Source: an uncultured Tenacibaculum sp.
GTDB taxonomy: Bacteria; Bacteroidota; Bacteroidia; Flavobacteriales; Flavobacteriaceae
Direction: 5' to 3'
Length of the DNA: 64,000 bases
NCBI RefSeq assembly: GCF_947502995.1
Contig: NZ_CANNBW010000011.1
Coordinates: 1 to 64,000, forward strand
Positions within the stretch are counted from its first letter, which is position 1; each line of letters opens with the position of its first letter. Shown here piece by piece: positions 9,430 to 18,294 of the stretch. The notes below the pieces were generated by a model. That model was not told where the DNA came from. It made no database searches and was given only the letters and a program-made list of their open reading frames with translations. The position numbers were made by a program, and so were the translations under genes.

Positions 9430-9437
9430 TATTTTTG
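9430..9437 (+). promoter_or_regulatory. -7 promoter box TATTTTTG of the OstA-like gene
   Basis: Exact TAnnTTTG match 19 bases before the TTG start at 9457. A TTG at 9412-9414 is a weak -33 candidate with a short spacer. The box supports starting the gene at 9457. Confidence 0.45.
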
Positions 9438-9456
9438 TGCATTAAATTGAAAAATT

Positions 9457-11082
9457 TTGAAGAGAATACTTCTTTTTATTTTAATAATAACTTCATTACA
9501 AATTTGTTCTCAAAATAAGAGAATAAAGATACTATCATCTAAAATCTCAACTTTTGATGAAAAAAGATGGCCTGGAGCAACGATATTAATAGGAAACGTT
9601 AAAGTAGCTCATGAAGGAGCGACACTGGATTGTAAGCGAGCTCTTTTATACAGAGAACAAAATATTTTTAAAGCTATTGGTGAAGTAGTTATCGAACAAG
9701 GTGATAGTATTATTCAGTACTCTGACTTTGCCAATTACGATGCAAACACCAAAATTGCAAAATCTTGGGGTAATGTTGAAGTAAATGACAAAGAAATGAA
9801 GTTAACTACAGATACTTTATACTTTGATAGAAGCCAACAAAAATTATTTTACCCAGCAAAAGGAACAATCAGAGATAAAAAAAACACTTTAAAAAGCGAT
9901 AGAGGGACTTATTATTTAAAAGACAAAAAATTTACTGCTAAAACTCAAGTAAATGTTCTTAATCCTGATAATGAATTAAACTCAGATCATTTAGATTATT
10001 ATACGAATACAAATTTGGCTTATGTTTATGGTCCATCAACAATTTTTAACTTTAAAGATAGTACAAAGGTTTATGCTGAAAGAGGTTTTTTCGATACCAA
10101 CACAGATATTTCATACTTTGTAAAAAACGCAAAATTATATTTAAAAGATAGAACTGTAGCTGCCGATAGTTTATATTACGATAAAAGAAAAGGATTTGCT
10201 TCTGCAAACAATAAAATTAAAGTGATTGATACTGTTCAAAAAATGGTAATTAAAGGAAATTATGCTGAAATTTTTGAACTAAAAGATTCTATGTTTATTG
10301 TAAAGAAACCCGTTGCTATTTCTATTATGGAAAAAGACTCTCTTTACATTCATGGTGACACTATATTAGTTACCGGAAAGAAAGACAACAGAATTGTGAG
10401 AACTTATCATCATGTAAAAATTTTCAAATCAAATTTACAAGGTAAATGTGATTCTATACACACAAACCAAGCTACAGGTTTAACCCGAATGTTTAAAAAT
10501 CCTGTTTTGTGGTCTGGTAAAAGTCAAATTACAGGTGACAGTATTCAATTTACAACTCATAAGGAAACAAATAAACTTGATTCTCTTCGTGTGTTAAGAA
10601 ACGCATTTGTTATAGAGAATGATTCTTTAGATCCAAAAAATTTCAATCAAATTAAAGGTCGAGACATCTTTGGAAAATTTGAAGAAAATGACTTAAAAGT
10701 TCTATTAGTAAAAGGAAATGCTGAGTCTTTGTACTACAATCGAAACGAAGAAACGTTAAAACTGGAAACGGTTACTAAAGAAATCGCTAGTGATATTGAA
10801 TTTTTATTAGAAAATAACGAAGTTATTCAAACAAAATACTTCAAAAAATCTGAAGGAAAAACATATCCTCCATCTGATTTCCCTAGTGATAAAGCTAAAT
10901 TCGCTGGCTTTATTTGGAGAGAAGATGAACAACCTAAAGTAATGGAAGATATTTTTAAAAGAGATACTCCAAAAGTGAAAACTGAAACTAAAGTAAATTC
11001 TGCTGTTCAAAAAGCAAAAGATCAACTTATAAAAGAGAGCAAAAAACGCGAACTACAACAATTAAAGGAAGAAGAGGAATGA
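9457..11082 (+). CDS. OstA-like (LptA/LptD N-domain type) periplasmic protein
   Basis: A 541-residue exported protein related to the OstA/LptA beta-jellyroll that carries lipopolysaccharide across the periplasm in the Lpt system. The TTG start is chosen because the next residues form a clean signal peptide (MKRILLFILIITSLQICSQ) and no ATG is available. The body holds repeated OstA-type strands (WPGATILIGNVKVAHEGATL; GEVVIEQGDSIIQYSDFANY; GNVEVNDKEMKLTTDTLYF). The C-terminus is charged (about 505-541). It is far longer than E. coli LptA, as is usual in Bacteroidetes. It overlaps the next gene by four bases (ATGA), so the two are translationally coupled. Confidence 0.87.
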   Translation: MKRILLFILIITSLQICSQNKRIKILSSKISTFDEKRWPGATILIGNVKVAHEGATLDCKRALLYREQNIFKAIGEVVIEQGDSIIQYSDFANYDANTKIAKSWGNVEVNDKEMKLTTDTLYFDRSQQKLFYPAKGTIRDKKNTLKSDRGTYYLKDKKFTAKTQVNVLNPDNELNSDHLDYYTNTNLAYVYGPSTIFNFKDSTKVYAERGFFDTNTDISYFVKNAKLYLKDRTVAADSLYYDKRKGFASANNKIKVIDTVQKMVIKGNYAEIFELKDSMFIVKKPVAISIMEKDSLYIHGDTILVTGKKDNRIVRTYHHVKIFKSNLQGKCDSIHTNQATGLTRMFKNPVLWSGKSQITGDSIQFTTHKETNKLDSLRVLRNAFVIENDSLDPKNFNQIKGRDIFGKFEENDLKVLLVKGNAESLYYNRNEETLKLETVTKEIASDIEFLLENNEVIQTKYFKKSEGKTYPPSDFPSDKAKFAGFIWREDEQPKVMEDIFKRDTPKVKTETKVNSAVQKAKDQLIKESKKRELQQLKEEEE

Positions 11083-12275
11083 AAAATGATTTCTTAAAAT
11101 ATCAGGGACAAACTACTCCTCATCCTTTAAGTATTGAAATATCTCATGCATCTGGAAGCTATATATACAGTAATGATAATAAAGCATATTTAGATTTTGT
11201 TGCCGGTGTTTCTGCAAATAGTCTTGGACACAACAATCCAATTGTAAATAATGCCATAAAAGAACAAATAGATCAATACACACATGTTATGGTCTATGGA
11301 GAGTTTATTCAAAAACCTCAATTAGAACTTTGCAAAGCTTTAGCCAATACATTACCTGAAAGCTTATCGTGTGTATATTTGGTAAATTCTGGTACAGAAG
11401 CAACAGAAGGTGCTTTAAAATTAGCTAAACGTTTTACAGGCAGAACAGAAGTTATAGCGGCTAATAATGCTTACCACGGAAATACTGCAGGAGCTATGAG
11501 CGTTTGTGGCGCAGAAGAGCAAAATAGAGCTTTCCGCCCATTAGTTCCTGGTAGTAAGTTTATACAATTCAATAATGAAAATGATCTAAATAGAATTACT
11601 AGTAAAACTGCTGGAGTAATTTTAGAAACAATTCAAGGTGGTGCCGGTTTTGTTATTCCAAAAAACAACTTTCTAGCTAAAGTGAAAAAGCGTTGTATAG
11701 AAGTTGGTGCTTTATTAATTCTAGATGAAATACAAACTGGAGTTGGAAGAACTGGTAAATTTTGGGGTTTTGAAAACTTCAATGTTATTCCTGATATTAT
11801 AATTACAGGAAAAGGTCTTGGTGGAGGAATGCCAATTGGTGCATTTATTTCTTCTAAAAAGATTATGGATTGCCTAAAAGACAACCCTAAATTGGGTCAC
11901 ATCACTACTTTTGGTGGACATCCTGTTATTGCTGCTGCTGGATTAGCAACTGTGAATGAAATTAATTCTAAAGCTTTAACTAAAGAAGCGCTTAGAAAAG
12001 AACAATTATTCCGCAAACATTTACAACATTCTTTAATAAAAGAAATTAGAGGTAAAGGCTTGATGTTGGCTTTAATTGTAGAATCACCTGAAATTGCAAA
12101 TACTATAGTTTTAAATACTTTAGAAAATGGTTTAATCTTGTTTTGGTTATTATATGAAAAAAGAGCTGTACGAATTACTCCTCCGTTAACTATCTCAGAT
12201 GAAGAGATTATTAAGGGTTGTAAAATTTTAACAGAAATTTTAGACAATATAAAAAAGTCCCCTGCGTTTTATTAA
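11079..12275 (+). CDS. class III PLP-dependent aminotransferase
   Basis: A 398-residue aminotransferase of the acetylornithine/4-aminobutyrate group. The cofactor lysine is in IIITGKGLGGGMPIGAF, and the PLP-binding Asp is in LLILDEIQTGVGRTGKFWGF. NSGTEATEGALKLAKR binds the PLP phosphate. Databases usually call such flavobacterial proteins 'aspartate aminotransferase family'; the real amino donor is unknown. Its start overlaps the stop of the OstA-like gene (ATGA), a conserved-looking coupling with no obvious biochemical reason. It ends before a hairpin terminator. Confidence 0.92.
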   Translation: MKNDFLKYQGQTTPHPLSIEISHASGSYIYSNDNKAYLDFVAGVSANSLGHNNPIVNNAIKEQIDQYTHVMVYGEFIQKPQLELCKALANTLPESLSCVYLVNSGTEATEGALKLAKRFTGRTEVIAANNAYHGNTAGAMSVCGAEEQNRAFRPLVPGSKFIQFNNENDLNRITSKTAGVILETIQGGAGFVIPKNNFLAKVKKRCIEVGALLILDEIQTGVGRTGKFWGFENFNVIPDIIITGKGLGGGMPIGAFISSKKIMDCLKDNPKLGHITTFGGHPVIAAAGLATVNEINSKALTKEALRKEQLFRKHLQHSLIKEIRGKGLMLALIVESPEIANTIVLNTLENGLILFWLLYEKRAVRITPPLTISDEEIIKGCKILTEILDNIKKSPAFY

Positions 12276-12311
12276 TACTTTATAGTTGATTGGGGATTTT
12301 ATTAACTATTG

Positions 12312-12350
12312 AAATCGGTTTAAGAGATTTTTCTTAGCCGATTTTTTTTT
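12312..12350 (+). terminator. rho-independent terminator after the aminotransferase gene
   Basis: AAATCGG (12312-12318) pairs with CCGATTT (12338-12344), extended by TAAGA/TCTTA across a small bulge, followed by a run of nine T. It closes the OstA-aminotransferase unit. Confidence 0.8.
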
Positions 12351-12403
12351 ACATATGTTAAACAAAAGGCTCTAAGACCAAGCAAATCAAGGATAAACAT
12401 TTT

Positions 12404-12433
12404 TTGTCTAAACAAGTTAATTTGTTTAATTTG
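12404..12433 (+). promoter_or_regulatory. promoter of the acyl-CoA synthetase gene (TTG - 20 bp - TAATTTG)
   Basis: TTG at 12404-12406 and TAATTTG at 12427-12433 are separated by 20 bp, close to the flavobacterial -33/-7 arrangement. The ATG follows at 12457. This is the best two-part promoter I found in the window. Confidence 0.5.
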
Positions 12434-12456
12434 GAACACACAAATTTTAGGTTTAT

Positions 12457-14229
12457 ATGTCGATTGAAATTACGCGTTTATTTGACTTTCCATACTACCA
12501 ATTGGAAAAGTACAATCTTGAAAAATCACTAACTACTAAGTATAACGGAAAATGGGAATCCGTTTCTACAAAAGAATACATTGATAAAGCTAACGCTATA
12601 AGTCGTGGACTTTTAAGATTAGGTGTTCAACCTAATGATAAAATAGCTATTATCTCTACAAATAACTGCACAGAATGGAATATTTGTGATATAGGTATTT
12701 TACAAACAGGAGCTCAAAATGTTCCTATATATCCTACAATCTCTAAAGAAGATTACGAATATGTTTTAAATCATTCAGAATCTACGTACTGTTTTGCTTC
12801 TGATGAAATGATTATAGAAAAACTAAATCAGATTAAAGGAAATACAAAATTAAAGGGAGTATTTACTTTTGATCAAATCGCTGGAGAAAAAAACTGGAAT
12901 GAAGTTTTAGAGTTAGGAAAAGATGAAAGCAATCAACAAGAAGTTGAAGAAAGAAAAGCTAATGTAAAACCTGAAGATTTAGCTACATTAATATATACTT
13001 CAGGAACTACAGGTAGACCTAAAGGTGTAATGCTTTCTCATAACAATATCGTTTCAAATGTTTTAGCAAGTTCTTTACGTGTACCTGTAGATCAAGGACA
13101 AGGTAAAAGTTTAAGCTTCTTACCAGTTTGTCATATCTTCGAACGTATGATCTTGTATTTATATCAATACTGTGGTATTTCAATCACTTTTGCTGAATCT
13201 ATTGAAAAATTAAGTGAAAACGCACAAGAAGTTAAACCTAATGTAATGACTGCTGTTCCTAGGCTTTATGAAAAGATTTATGACAAAATCTATGCTAAAG
13301 GAACTGAATTATCTGGTATTAAAAAAGCTTTATTTTTCTGGGCTATAGAACTTGGATTAAAATATCAACCATATGGAGCTAACGGTTGGTGGTATGAAAA
13401 GCAATTAGGTATCGCTAGAAAATTAATTTTTTCTAAATGGCAAGCTGCTTTAGGAGGAGAACTTAAAATTATGGTTTCTGGTAGTGCTGCTTTACAACCG
13501 AGATTAGCTAGAGTTTTTGCAGCTGCTGGAATGCCTGTAATGGAAGGTTATGGATTAACTGAAACTTCTCCTGTTATCTCTGTAAATGATGAAAGGAATG
13601 GTGGTTTTAAAATCGGAACTGTAGGAAGATTAATTGAAGGAGTTGAAGTTAAAATTTCTGAAGAAGATGAAATTTTAGTAAAAGGACCTAATGTTATGAT
13701 GGGCTACTATAAAGATCCAGAAAAAACTGCTCAAGTTTTAAAAAATGGTTATTTCCATACTGGTGATAAAGGTAAAATTGAAGACGGATTCTTAAGTATT
13801 ACTGGACGTATTAAAGAAATGTTTAAAACTTCTGGTGGTAAATATGTTATTCCTACTTTATTAGAAGATAAATTAAAGCAATCTCGCTTTATCGAACAAG
13901 TTATGGTTGTTGGTGAAGGTGAAAAAATGCCTACAGCTTTAATTCAACCTAATTTTGAATTTGTAGGTGAATGGGCTAAACGTAATAATATCAATGCTAC
14001 TTCAGAAAAAGATTTGGCTAGTAACGAAAAGGTTATCGCTAGAATCCAAGAAGAATTAGATGAATGTAATTGTCACTTTGGAAAATGGGAACGTATTAAA
14101 CGTTTTGAGCTTACTCCTGAGCAATGGACAATTGATGGCGGACATTTAACTCCAACAATGAAAATGAAACGTAAAATCATTAAAGATATTTACAAAGATC
14201 TGTACGAAAAAATGTACGACAGAGCTTAA
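12457..14229 (+). CDS. long-chain fatty acid--CoA ligase (AMP-forming)
   Basis: A 590-residue adenylate-forming enzyme that activates long-chain fatty acids to acyl-CoA through an acyl-AMP. The P-loop-like motif LIYTSGTTGRPKGVMLSH lies around residues 177-194. The A5-type motif GYGLTETSPVISVN and the A7/A8 region (YFHTGDKGKIEDGFLSITGR) are complete, and a C-terminal lid follows with the catalytic Lys region TPTMKMKRKII. The length fits FadD15/ACSL-type enzymes of Bacteroidetes. It is a single gene with its own promoter and a strong terminator, and probably feeds beta-oxidation or phospholipid synthesis. Confidence 0.94.
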   Translation: MSIEITRLFDFPYYQLEKYNLEKSLTTKYNGKWESVSTKEYIDKANAISRGLLRLGVQPNDKIAIISTNNCTEWNICDIGILQTGAQNVPIYPTISKEDYEYVLNHSESTYCFASDEMIIEKLNQIKGNTKLKGVFTFDQIAGEKNWNEVLELGKDESNQQEVEERKANVKPEDLATLIYTSGTTGRPKGVMLSHNNIVSNVLASSLRVPVDQGQGKSLSFLPVCHIFERMILYLYQYCGISITFAESIEKLSENAQEVKPNVMTAVPRLYEKIYDKIYAKGTELSGIKKALFFWAIELGLKYQPYGANGWWYEKQLGIARKLIFSKWQAALGGELKIMVSGSAALQPRLARVFAAAGMPVMEGYGLTETSPVISVNDERNGGFKIGTVGRLIEGVEVKISEEDEILVKGPNVMMGYYKDPEKTAQVLKNGYFHTGDKGKIEDGFLSITGRIKEMFKTSGGKYVIPTLLEDKLKQSRFIEQVMVVGEGEKMPTALIQPNFEFVGEWAKRNNINATSEKDLASNEKVIARIQEELDECNCHFGKWERIKRFELTPEQWTIDGGHLTPTMKMKRKIIKDIYKDLYEKMYDRA

Positions 14230-14233
14230 CAAT

Positions 14234-14266
14234 AAAAAAGCCTTCTCTAATCGAGAAGGCTTTTTT
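14234..14266. terminator. bidirectional terminator between the acyl-CoA synthetase and the small secreted protein gene
   Basis: AAAAAAGCCTTCTC (14234-14247) pairs perfectly with GAGAAGGCTTTTTT (14253-14266) around a five-base loop. It lies between two converging stop codons. Confidence 0.92.
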
Positions 14267-14274
14267 TATCATCA

Positions 14275-14634
14275 TTAGTATTCTTCTATATTAAAAACAG
14301 ATATTTTATTATCTGGAAGTAACTTTACTATTAAAACCATTGAAGCTTGTTCAAACTCTAGCAAGTAACAATTTCCTAATTCACCTTCCATCCAAAATTC
14401 TGTGGAAGTAATCTTACCTAGCTCTTCTTGGTAAGCTAAAATAGATTTCTCAAAGTTTTCTAAACTATTTTCTTTTTTTAAAGTCTCTGAAAATAAATTA
14501 TAAATACTTTTTACATCCTTAGTATTTATCAAATTCGTAACCTTTTCAACTAATTTTTCATAATCAGCATCTGCTTGAGAAAAAGATACTTGACTAAAGC
14601 ATAACAACAAGATTATGCAAATCATTTTCTTCAT
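14275..14634 (-). CDS. small secreted protein of unknown function
   Basis: A 119-residue protein with a signal peptide (MKKMICIILLLCFSQVSFSQ, cleavage after about 20) and a compact alpha+beta domain. The pattern TNLINTKDVKSIYNLFSE followed by mixed strands recalls NTF2-like DUF3887-type domains seen in small secreted Bacteroidetes proteins, but the match is only suggestive. There is no lipobox after the signal, so it is probably periplasmic. It is followed on the minus strand by the shared terminator, and the M1 peptidase gene lies 141 bp upstream. Confidence 0.6.
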   Translation of the reverse strand: MKKMICIILLLCFSQVSFSQADADYEKLVEKVTNLINTKDVKSIYNLFSETLKKENSLENFEKSILAYQEELGKITSTEFWMEGELGNCYLLEFEQASMVLIVKLLPDNKISVFNIEEY

Positions 14635-14775
14635 AAATCTATGAATATTTCTGTTAATATTGGGGCTTTAATAAGTTATAACTAACTATTAATCAATTAT
14701 AAATATAATATTTAACTTTTAATTTCAAGTTAATATGTACAACTATTTAATTAAGAAACAGAAAGTATTTTAAAG

Positions 14776-16422
14776 TCACTTTTTCTCTTTTTTTATGTAA
14801 TAATTATTGTCTATTGAAATACTATTATAATTAATATTTACTTTTTTCCATGATGTTGTGGGGTGTAACGTAGTTTCTTTACCATCAAATTTCGTTCTTA
14901 ATGGCATATCAAAACCTTTAACAACATTACTCCATTTGTAAAAAAGTTGTTTGTTTTCAACTTTATATTCAAAAGAAGGAATTTGTACAGTTCTTAAATA
15001 CTGATCGAAAACTTTAGATAAATCAATTCCAGCCATTTTACTGATATAATTTTCAATTTCTTCAGTAGTAACTGTCTTATGAAAAAAAGTTTTATTTAAA
15101 CCTCTTAAAATCTCTCTCCATTTTTCATCGTTATTAATTATTGTTCTTATTGTATTAATCATGTTTGCTCCTTTATAATACATATCCCCTGAACCTTCAT
15201 GATTTACATTATAAACACCAATTATTGGTTTGTCATTAGCAATACTTCTTCTTGTTCCAATTACATATTCTGAACCTGCTTTTTTTCCATAGTAATATTC
15301 TAAAAATAAACTTTCAGAATACGCTGTAAAGCTTTCATGAATCCACATGTCAGCAATATCTTTATTGGTAATGTTATTTGCAAACCATTCATGACCAGCT
15401 TCATGAATAATGATAAAATCAAACTTAAGTCCCCAACCTGTTCCAGATAAATCACTTCCTTTATATCCTTTTAAATATTTATTCCCATAAGTCACAGAAC
15501 TTTGATGTTCCATTCCCAAATACGGTACTTCTACTAATTTAAAACTATCCTCATAGAAAGGATATTTACCAAACCAATATTCAAAAGCTTTCATCATTTT
15601 TGGTGCATCTGTAAAATGTTCTTTAGCTTCTTCTAAATTATCTTTTAAAACATAATAATTCATATCTAACTCCCCTCCTTCTCCATTAAACTTTTCAGAA
15701 AAATTGGCATAATCTCCTATATTCACATTTACTCCATAATTGTTAATTGGATTCTTTACATACCAATGATAACTTGTTGTGTTATCTTTATGTTCTTCTA
15801 CTTTACGTAATCTTCCATTAGCAACACCTGTTAAATCCTGTGGTACTCTAACACTTATAGCCATACTATCTACTTCATCATACATATGATCTTTATTCGG
15901 CCACCATACACTAGCACCTAAACCTTGACAAGAAGTCGCTACAAAATGTTTTCCATTCATATCTTTTTTCCAAGAAAAACCTCCATCCCATGGTGCATTT
16001 CTAGCGGATTTAGGTTTTCCTTCATAATACACAGTAATTGAATTTTCTTCTCCTTTTTTCTGCTTCTTTTTTAAGTTTACAAAATGTGCATTTATATCTG
16101 AAGTAAATTTTAATTCTTTTCCATCTTGGGTAATTTTGGTAATTTTTAAAGGCGGCTGTAAATCAACTTGTAGTGTTTGAGATGAGTTTAAAACCTTATA
16201 TCTAATTTCATTTTTTCCTTTAATAAATTTCTTATCTGGATCTACAGCAACATCTAAATGATAAAATGTTAAATCCCACCAAGCTCTTTCAGGAGTTATA
16301 CTTCCTCGTAAAGTATCTTGTTTTGAAAATTTATGGCCATGACTAAACAAACCATCTTGTGCGTTAACAGCGTATAAAAAACATATAAAAACTACTAAAA
16401 AGCTACTTCTTTCTTTAATCAT
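14776..16422 (-). CDS. exported M1-family zinc metallopeptidase
   Basis: A 548-residue aminopeptidase-like protein with an N-terminal signal (SSFLVVFICFLYAVNAQ). The beta-rich N-domain spans about 45-235. The gluzincin active site IIHEAGHEWFANNI falls around residues 335-348 (HExxH, with the third ligand Glu in WIHESFTAY 18 residues later), and a helical region follows. GMEHQSS stands where M1 enzymes carry the GAMEN exopeptidase motif, so exopeptidase specificity is altered or less certain. The protein is shorter than full aminopeptidase N because the large C-terminal domain is absent. It probably trims peptides in the periplasm. No sorting domain is present. Confidence 0.9.
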   Translation of the reverse strand: MIKERSSFLVVFICFLYAVNAQDGLFSHGHKFSKQDTLRGSITPERAWWDLTFYHLDVAVDPDKKFIKGKNEIRYKVLNSSQTLQVDLQPPLKITKITQDGKELKFTSDINAHFVNLKKKQKKGEENSITVYYEGKPKSARNAPWDGGFSWKKDMNGKHFVATSCQGLGASVWWPNKDHMYDEVDSMAISVRVPQDLTGVANGRLRKVEEHKDNTTSYHWYVKNPINNYGVNVNIGDYANFSEKFNGEGGELDMNYYVLKDNLEEAKEHFTDAPKMMKAFEYWFGKYPFYEDSFKLVEVPYLGMEHQSSVTYGNKYLKGYKGSDLSGTGWGLKFDFIIIHEAGHEWFANNITNKDIADMWIHESFTAYSESLFLEYYYGKKAGSEYVIGTRRSIANDKPIIGVYNVNHEGSGDMYYKGANMINTIRTIINNDEKWREILRGLNKTFFHKTVTTEEIENYISKMAGIDLSKVFDQYLRTVQIPSFEYKVENKQLFYKWSNVVKGFDMPLRTKFDGKETTLHPTTSWKKVNINYNSISIDNNYYIKKEKK

Positions 16423-16554
16423 TATTTAAAAAATTTTGTAATCACGAAGATATTGTATTTGTAAAACATAACTACAGATTACTATGAATAATAAAGTTTA
16501 TATAAAAAATTAAGAGAATTCCTAAAAAGATTATAGTCTTTAAAAAGGATTCAA

Positions 16555-16562
16555 TATTTTTG
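16555..16562 (+). promoter_or_regulatory. -7 promoter box TATTTTTG of gcvT
   Basis: Exact TAnnTTTG match. It contains the TTG at 16560 that could otherwise be read as a longer gcvT start, which argues for the ATG at 16590. Confidence 0.5.
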
Positions 16563-16589
16563 AATCATCTAAAAAACAAACAATTCAAA

Positions 16590-17672
16590 ATGAAAGATAC
16601 TGCGTTATCACACGTACATGAAGCTCTTGGTGCAAAAATGGTTCCATTTGCTGGATATAACATGCCTGTGCAATACGAAGGTGTAAATATTGAACATGAA
16701 ACGGTTAGAAAAGGTGTTGGTGTTTTTGATGTTAGCCACATGGGAGAATTTTTTCTTAAGGGAGAAAATGCTTTAGCTTTAATTCAAAAAATTACGACTA
16801 ATGATGCTTCTAAATTAGTTCCTGGAAAAGCGCAATATACATGTATGCCTAACAATACAGGTGGAATTGTAGATGATTTAATTATCTACATGATTCAAGA
16901 AAATGAATACATGCTAGTTGTAAACGCTTCTAATATTGAAAAAGACTGGAACTGGATTTCTCAACATAATGATTTAAATGTTGAAATGGAAAACAGATCT
17001 GAAGATTGGTCTTTATTAGCAATTCAAGGCCCTAAAGCTGCTGAGGCTATGCAGTCTTTAACTAAGGTTGATTTATCTGCTATCAAGTTTTATACATTTG
17101 AAATTACTGATTTTGCTGGAATCCCAAATGTAGTAGTTTCTGCTACTGGTTATACAGGTTCTGGAGGATTTGAAGTATATGTAAAAAATGAAGATGTAGA
17201 AGCTTTATGGAAAAAAGTATTTGAAGCTGGTGCAGATTGGGATATAAAACCTATCGGATTAGCAGCTCGTGATACGTTACGTTTAGAAATGGGATATTGT
17301 TTATATGGAAATGATATTACAGATACCACTTCTCCTATTGAAGCTGGTTTAAGTTGGATTACTAAATTCTCTAAGGATTTTGTAAATGCTGAAACTTTAA
17401 AAGCTCAAAAAGAAAACGGTGTTTCTAGAAAGTTAGTTGCTTTTGAAATGACTGAACGTGGTATTCCTCGTAAAGATTATGAAATTGTAGCTACAAGCGG
17501 AGAAGTAATCGGAGAAGTTACTTCCGGAACTATGAGTCCGAGTTTAGGTAAAGGAATTGGTTTAGGATATGTAACAATCGAAAACTCTAAAGTAGATTCT
17601 GATATCTTAATACAAATACGTAAAAAACAAATTCCTGCTAAAGTGGTTAAACTACCATTTTATAAAGGATAA
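16590..17672 (+). CDS. gcvT: glycine cleavage system aminomethyltransferase (T-protein)
   Basis: A 360-residue folate-dependent enzyme that takes the aminomethyl group from lipoylated H-protein, releasing ammonia and forming 5,10-methylene-tetrahydrofolate. Diagnostic stretches are [14 protein letters not shown] near the start, [29 protein letters not shown] and the C-terminal barrel ([16 protein letters not shown]). I start it at ATG 16590 ([14 protein letters not shown]), the family's normal N-terminus. A TTG ten codons upstream is in frame but lies inside the promoter box. The other glycine cleavage genes are not in the window, while glyA is 10 kb away. Confidence 0.96.
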   Translation: MKDTALSHVHEALGAKMVPFAGYNMPVQYEGVNIEHETVRKGVGVFDVSHMGEFFLKGENALALIQKITTNDASKLVPGKAQYTCMPNNTGGIVDDLIIYMIQENEYMLVVNASNIEKDWNWISQHNDLNVEMENRSEDWSLLAIQGPKAAEAMQSLTKVDLSAIKFYTFEITDFAGIPNVVVSATGYTGSGGFEVYVKNEDVEALWKKVFEAGADWDIKPIGLAARDTLRLEMGYCLYGNDITDTTSPIEAGLSWITKFSKDFVNAETLKAQKENGVSRKLVAFEMTERGIPRKDYEIVATSGEVIGEVTSGTMSPSLGKGIGLGYVTIENSKVDSDILIQIRKKQIPAKVVKLPFYKG

Positions 17673-17679
17673 AACATAA

Positions 17680-17707
17680 AAAAAGCTGCTTTTTAAAGCA
17701 GCTTTTT
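17680..17707. terminator. terminator between gcvT and the acyltransferase gene, overlapping a stop codon
   Basis: AAAAAGCTGCTTT (17680-17692) pairs perfectly with AAAGCAGCTTTTT (17695-17707). The second arm is also the last codons (Lys-Lys-Leu-Leu) of the minus-strand acyltransferase, whose stop begins in the loop at 17695. One hairpin serves both converging genes. Confidence 0.85.
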
Positions 17708-18253
17708 ATTATTAAATTGTTCTGGTTTTGCTGGAACAATATCTTTATAAAATGCTAAAAAAGCATCGAAATCTTTTTCTATACTATCTGTTAAATAATA
17801 AGGTTCTGCAACTACGATTTGCTTATTTTCAAAATCAAAAGCAAACATTACAACAGGAATATTAGCTCCTTTGGCGATGTAATAAAATCCTGTTTTCCAT
17901 TTCTTTGTATATTTTCGTGTTCCTTCAGGAGACAAAGCCAATCTAAACTCTTCTTTTTCATTATAAATTTGCACAACAGAATCTACAAAATTGTTACTTT
18001 TTGTTCGATCTACTGGTGTACCTCCTAACCATCTGTAAATAAAACCAAATGGAGGTTTAAAAAGTGAAGCTTTACCAACGAAATCAATTGGAATTTGAAT
18101 TACATTTCGAGTTAAAATTGCAATAGGAAAATCTTTCCAGCTAGTATGCGGAGCTCCAATAATAATATACTTTTTTAAGTCTTTAGGAAACGCTCCAACG
18201 ATCTTCCATCCTAAAATTTTATGGAAAATAAATTTAGAAATTGCTTGTGTCAT
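17693..18253 (-). CDS. 1-acyl-sn-glycerol-3-phosphate acyltransferase-like protein (PlsC fold)
   Basis: A 186-residue membrane-associated acyltransferase. The catalytic HX4D motif is IIGAPHTSWKDFP, here HTSWKD. The second motif is FVGKASLFKPPFG. The substrate-binding motif is LSPEGTRKYTKKWKTGFYYI (EGTR). The protein is shorter than housekeeping PlsC and belongs to the compact subgroup common in Bacteroidetes; lysophosphatidate or another lyso-lipid is the likely acceptor. It runs divergently from rmuC across only 41 bp, and its 3' codons form the terminator arm shared with gcvT. Confidence 0.85.
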   Translation of the reverse strand: MTQAISKFIFHKILGWKIVGAFPKDLKKYIIIGAPHTSWKDFPIAILTRNVIQIPIDFVGKASLFKPPFGFIYRWLGGTPVDRTKSNNFVDSVVQIYNEKEEFRLALSPEGTRKYTKKWKTGFYYIAKGANIPVVMFAFDFENKQIVVAEPYYLTDSIEKDFDAFLAFYKDIVPAKPEQFNNKKLL

Positions 18254-18269
18254 TAATTCATGTTAAAGT

Positions 18270-18281
18270 GGTAAATTTACC
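18270..18281. promoter_or_regulatory. 12-bp palindrome GGTAAATTTACC in a divergent promoter region
   Basis: A perfect palindrome in the centre of the 41-bp gap between the divergent acyltransferase and rmuC genes, so both promoters must overlap it. TAAATTTA resembles a -7 box on either strand, but neither reading ends in G. It may be an operator or the overlap of two weak promoters. Confidence 0.35.
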
Positions 18282-18294
18282 GTTTTAATTTTTT

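Noticed and set aside
16560..16589. Longer gcvT N-terminus from TTG 16560
   Set aside because: The TTG is part of a TATTTTTG promoter box and the ten extra residues are not part of the family's usual N-terminus.
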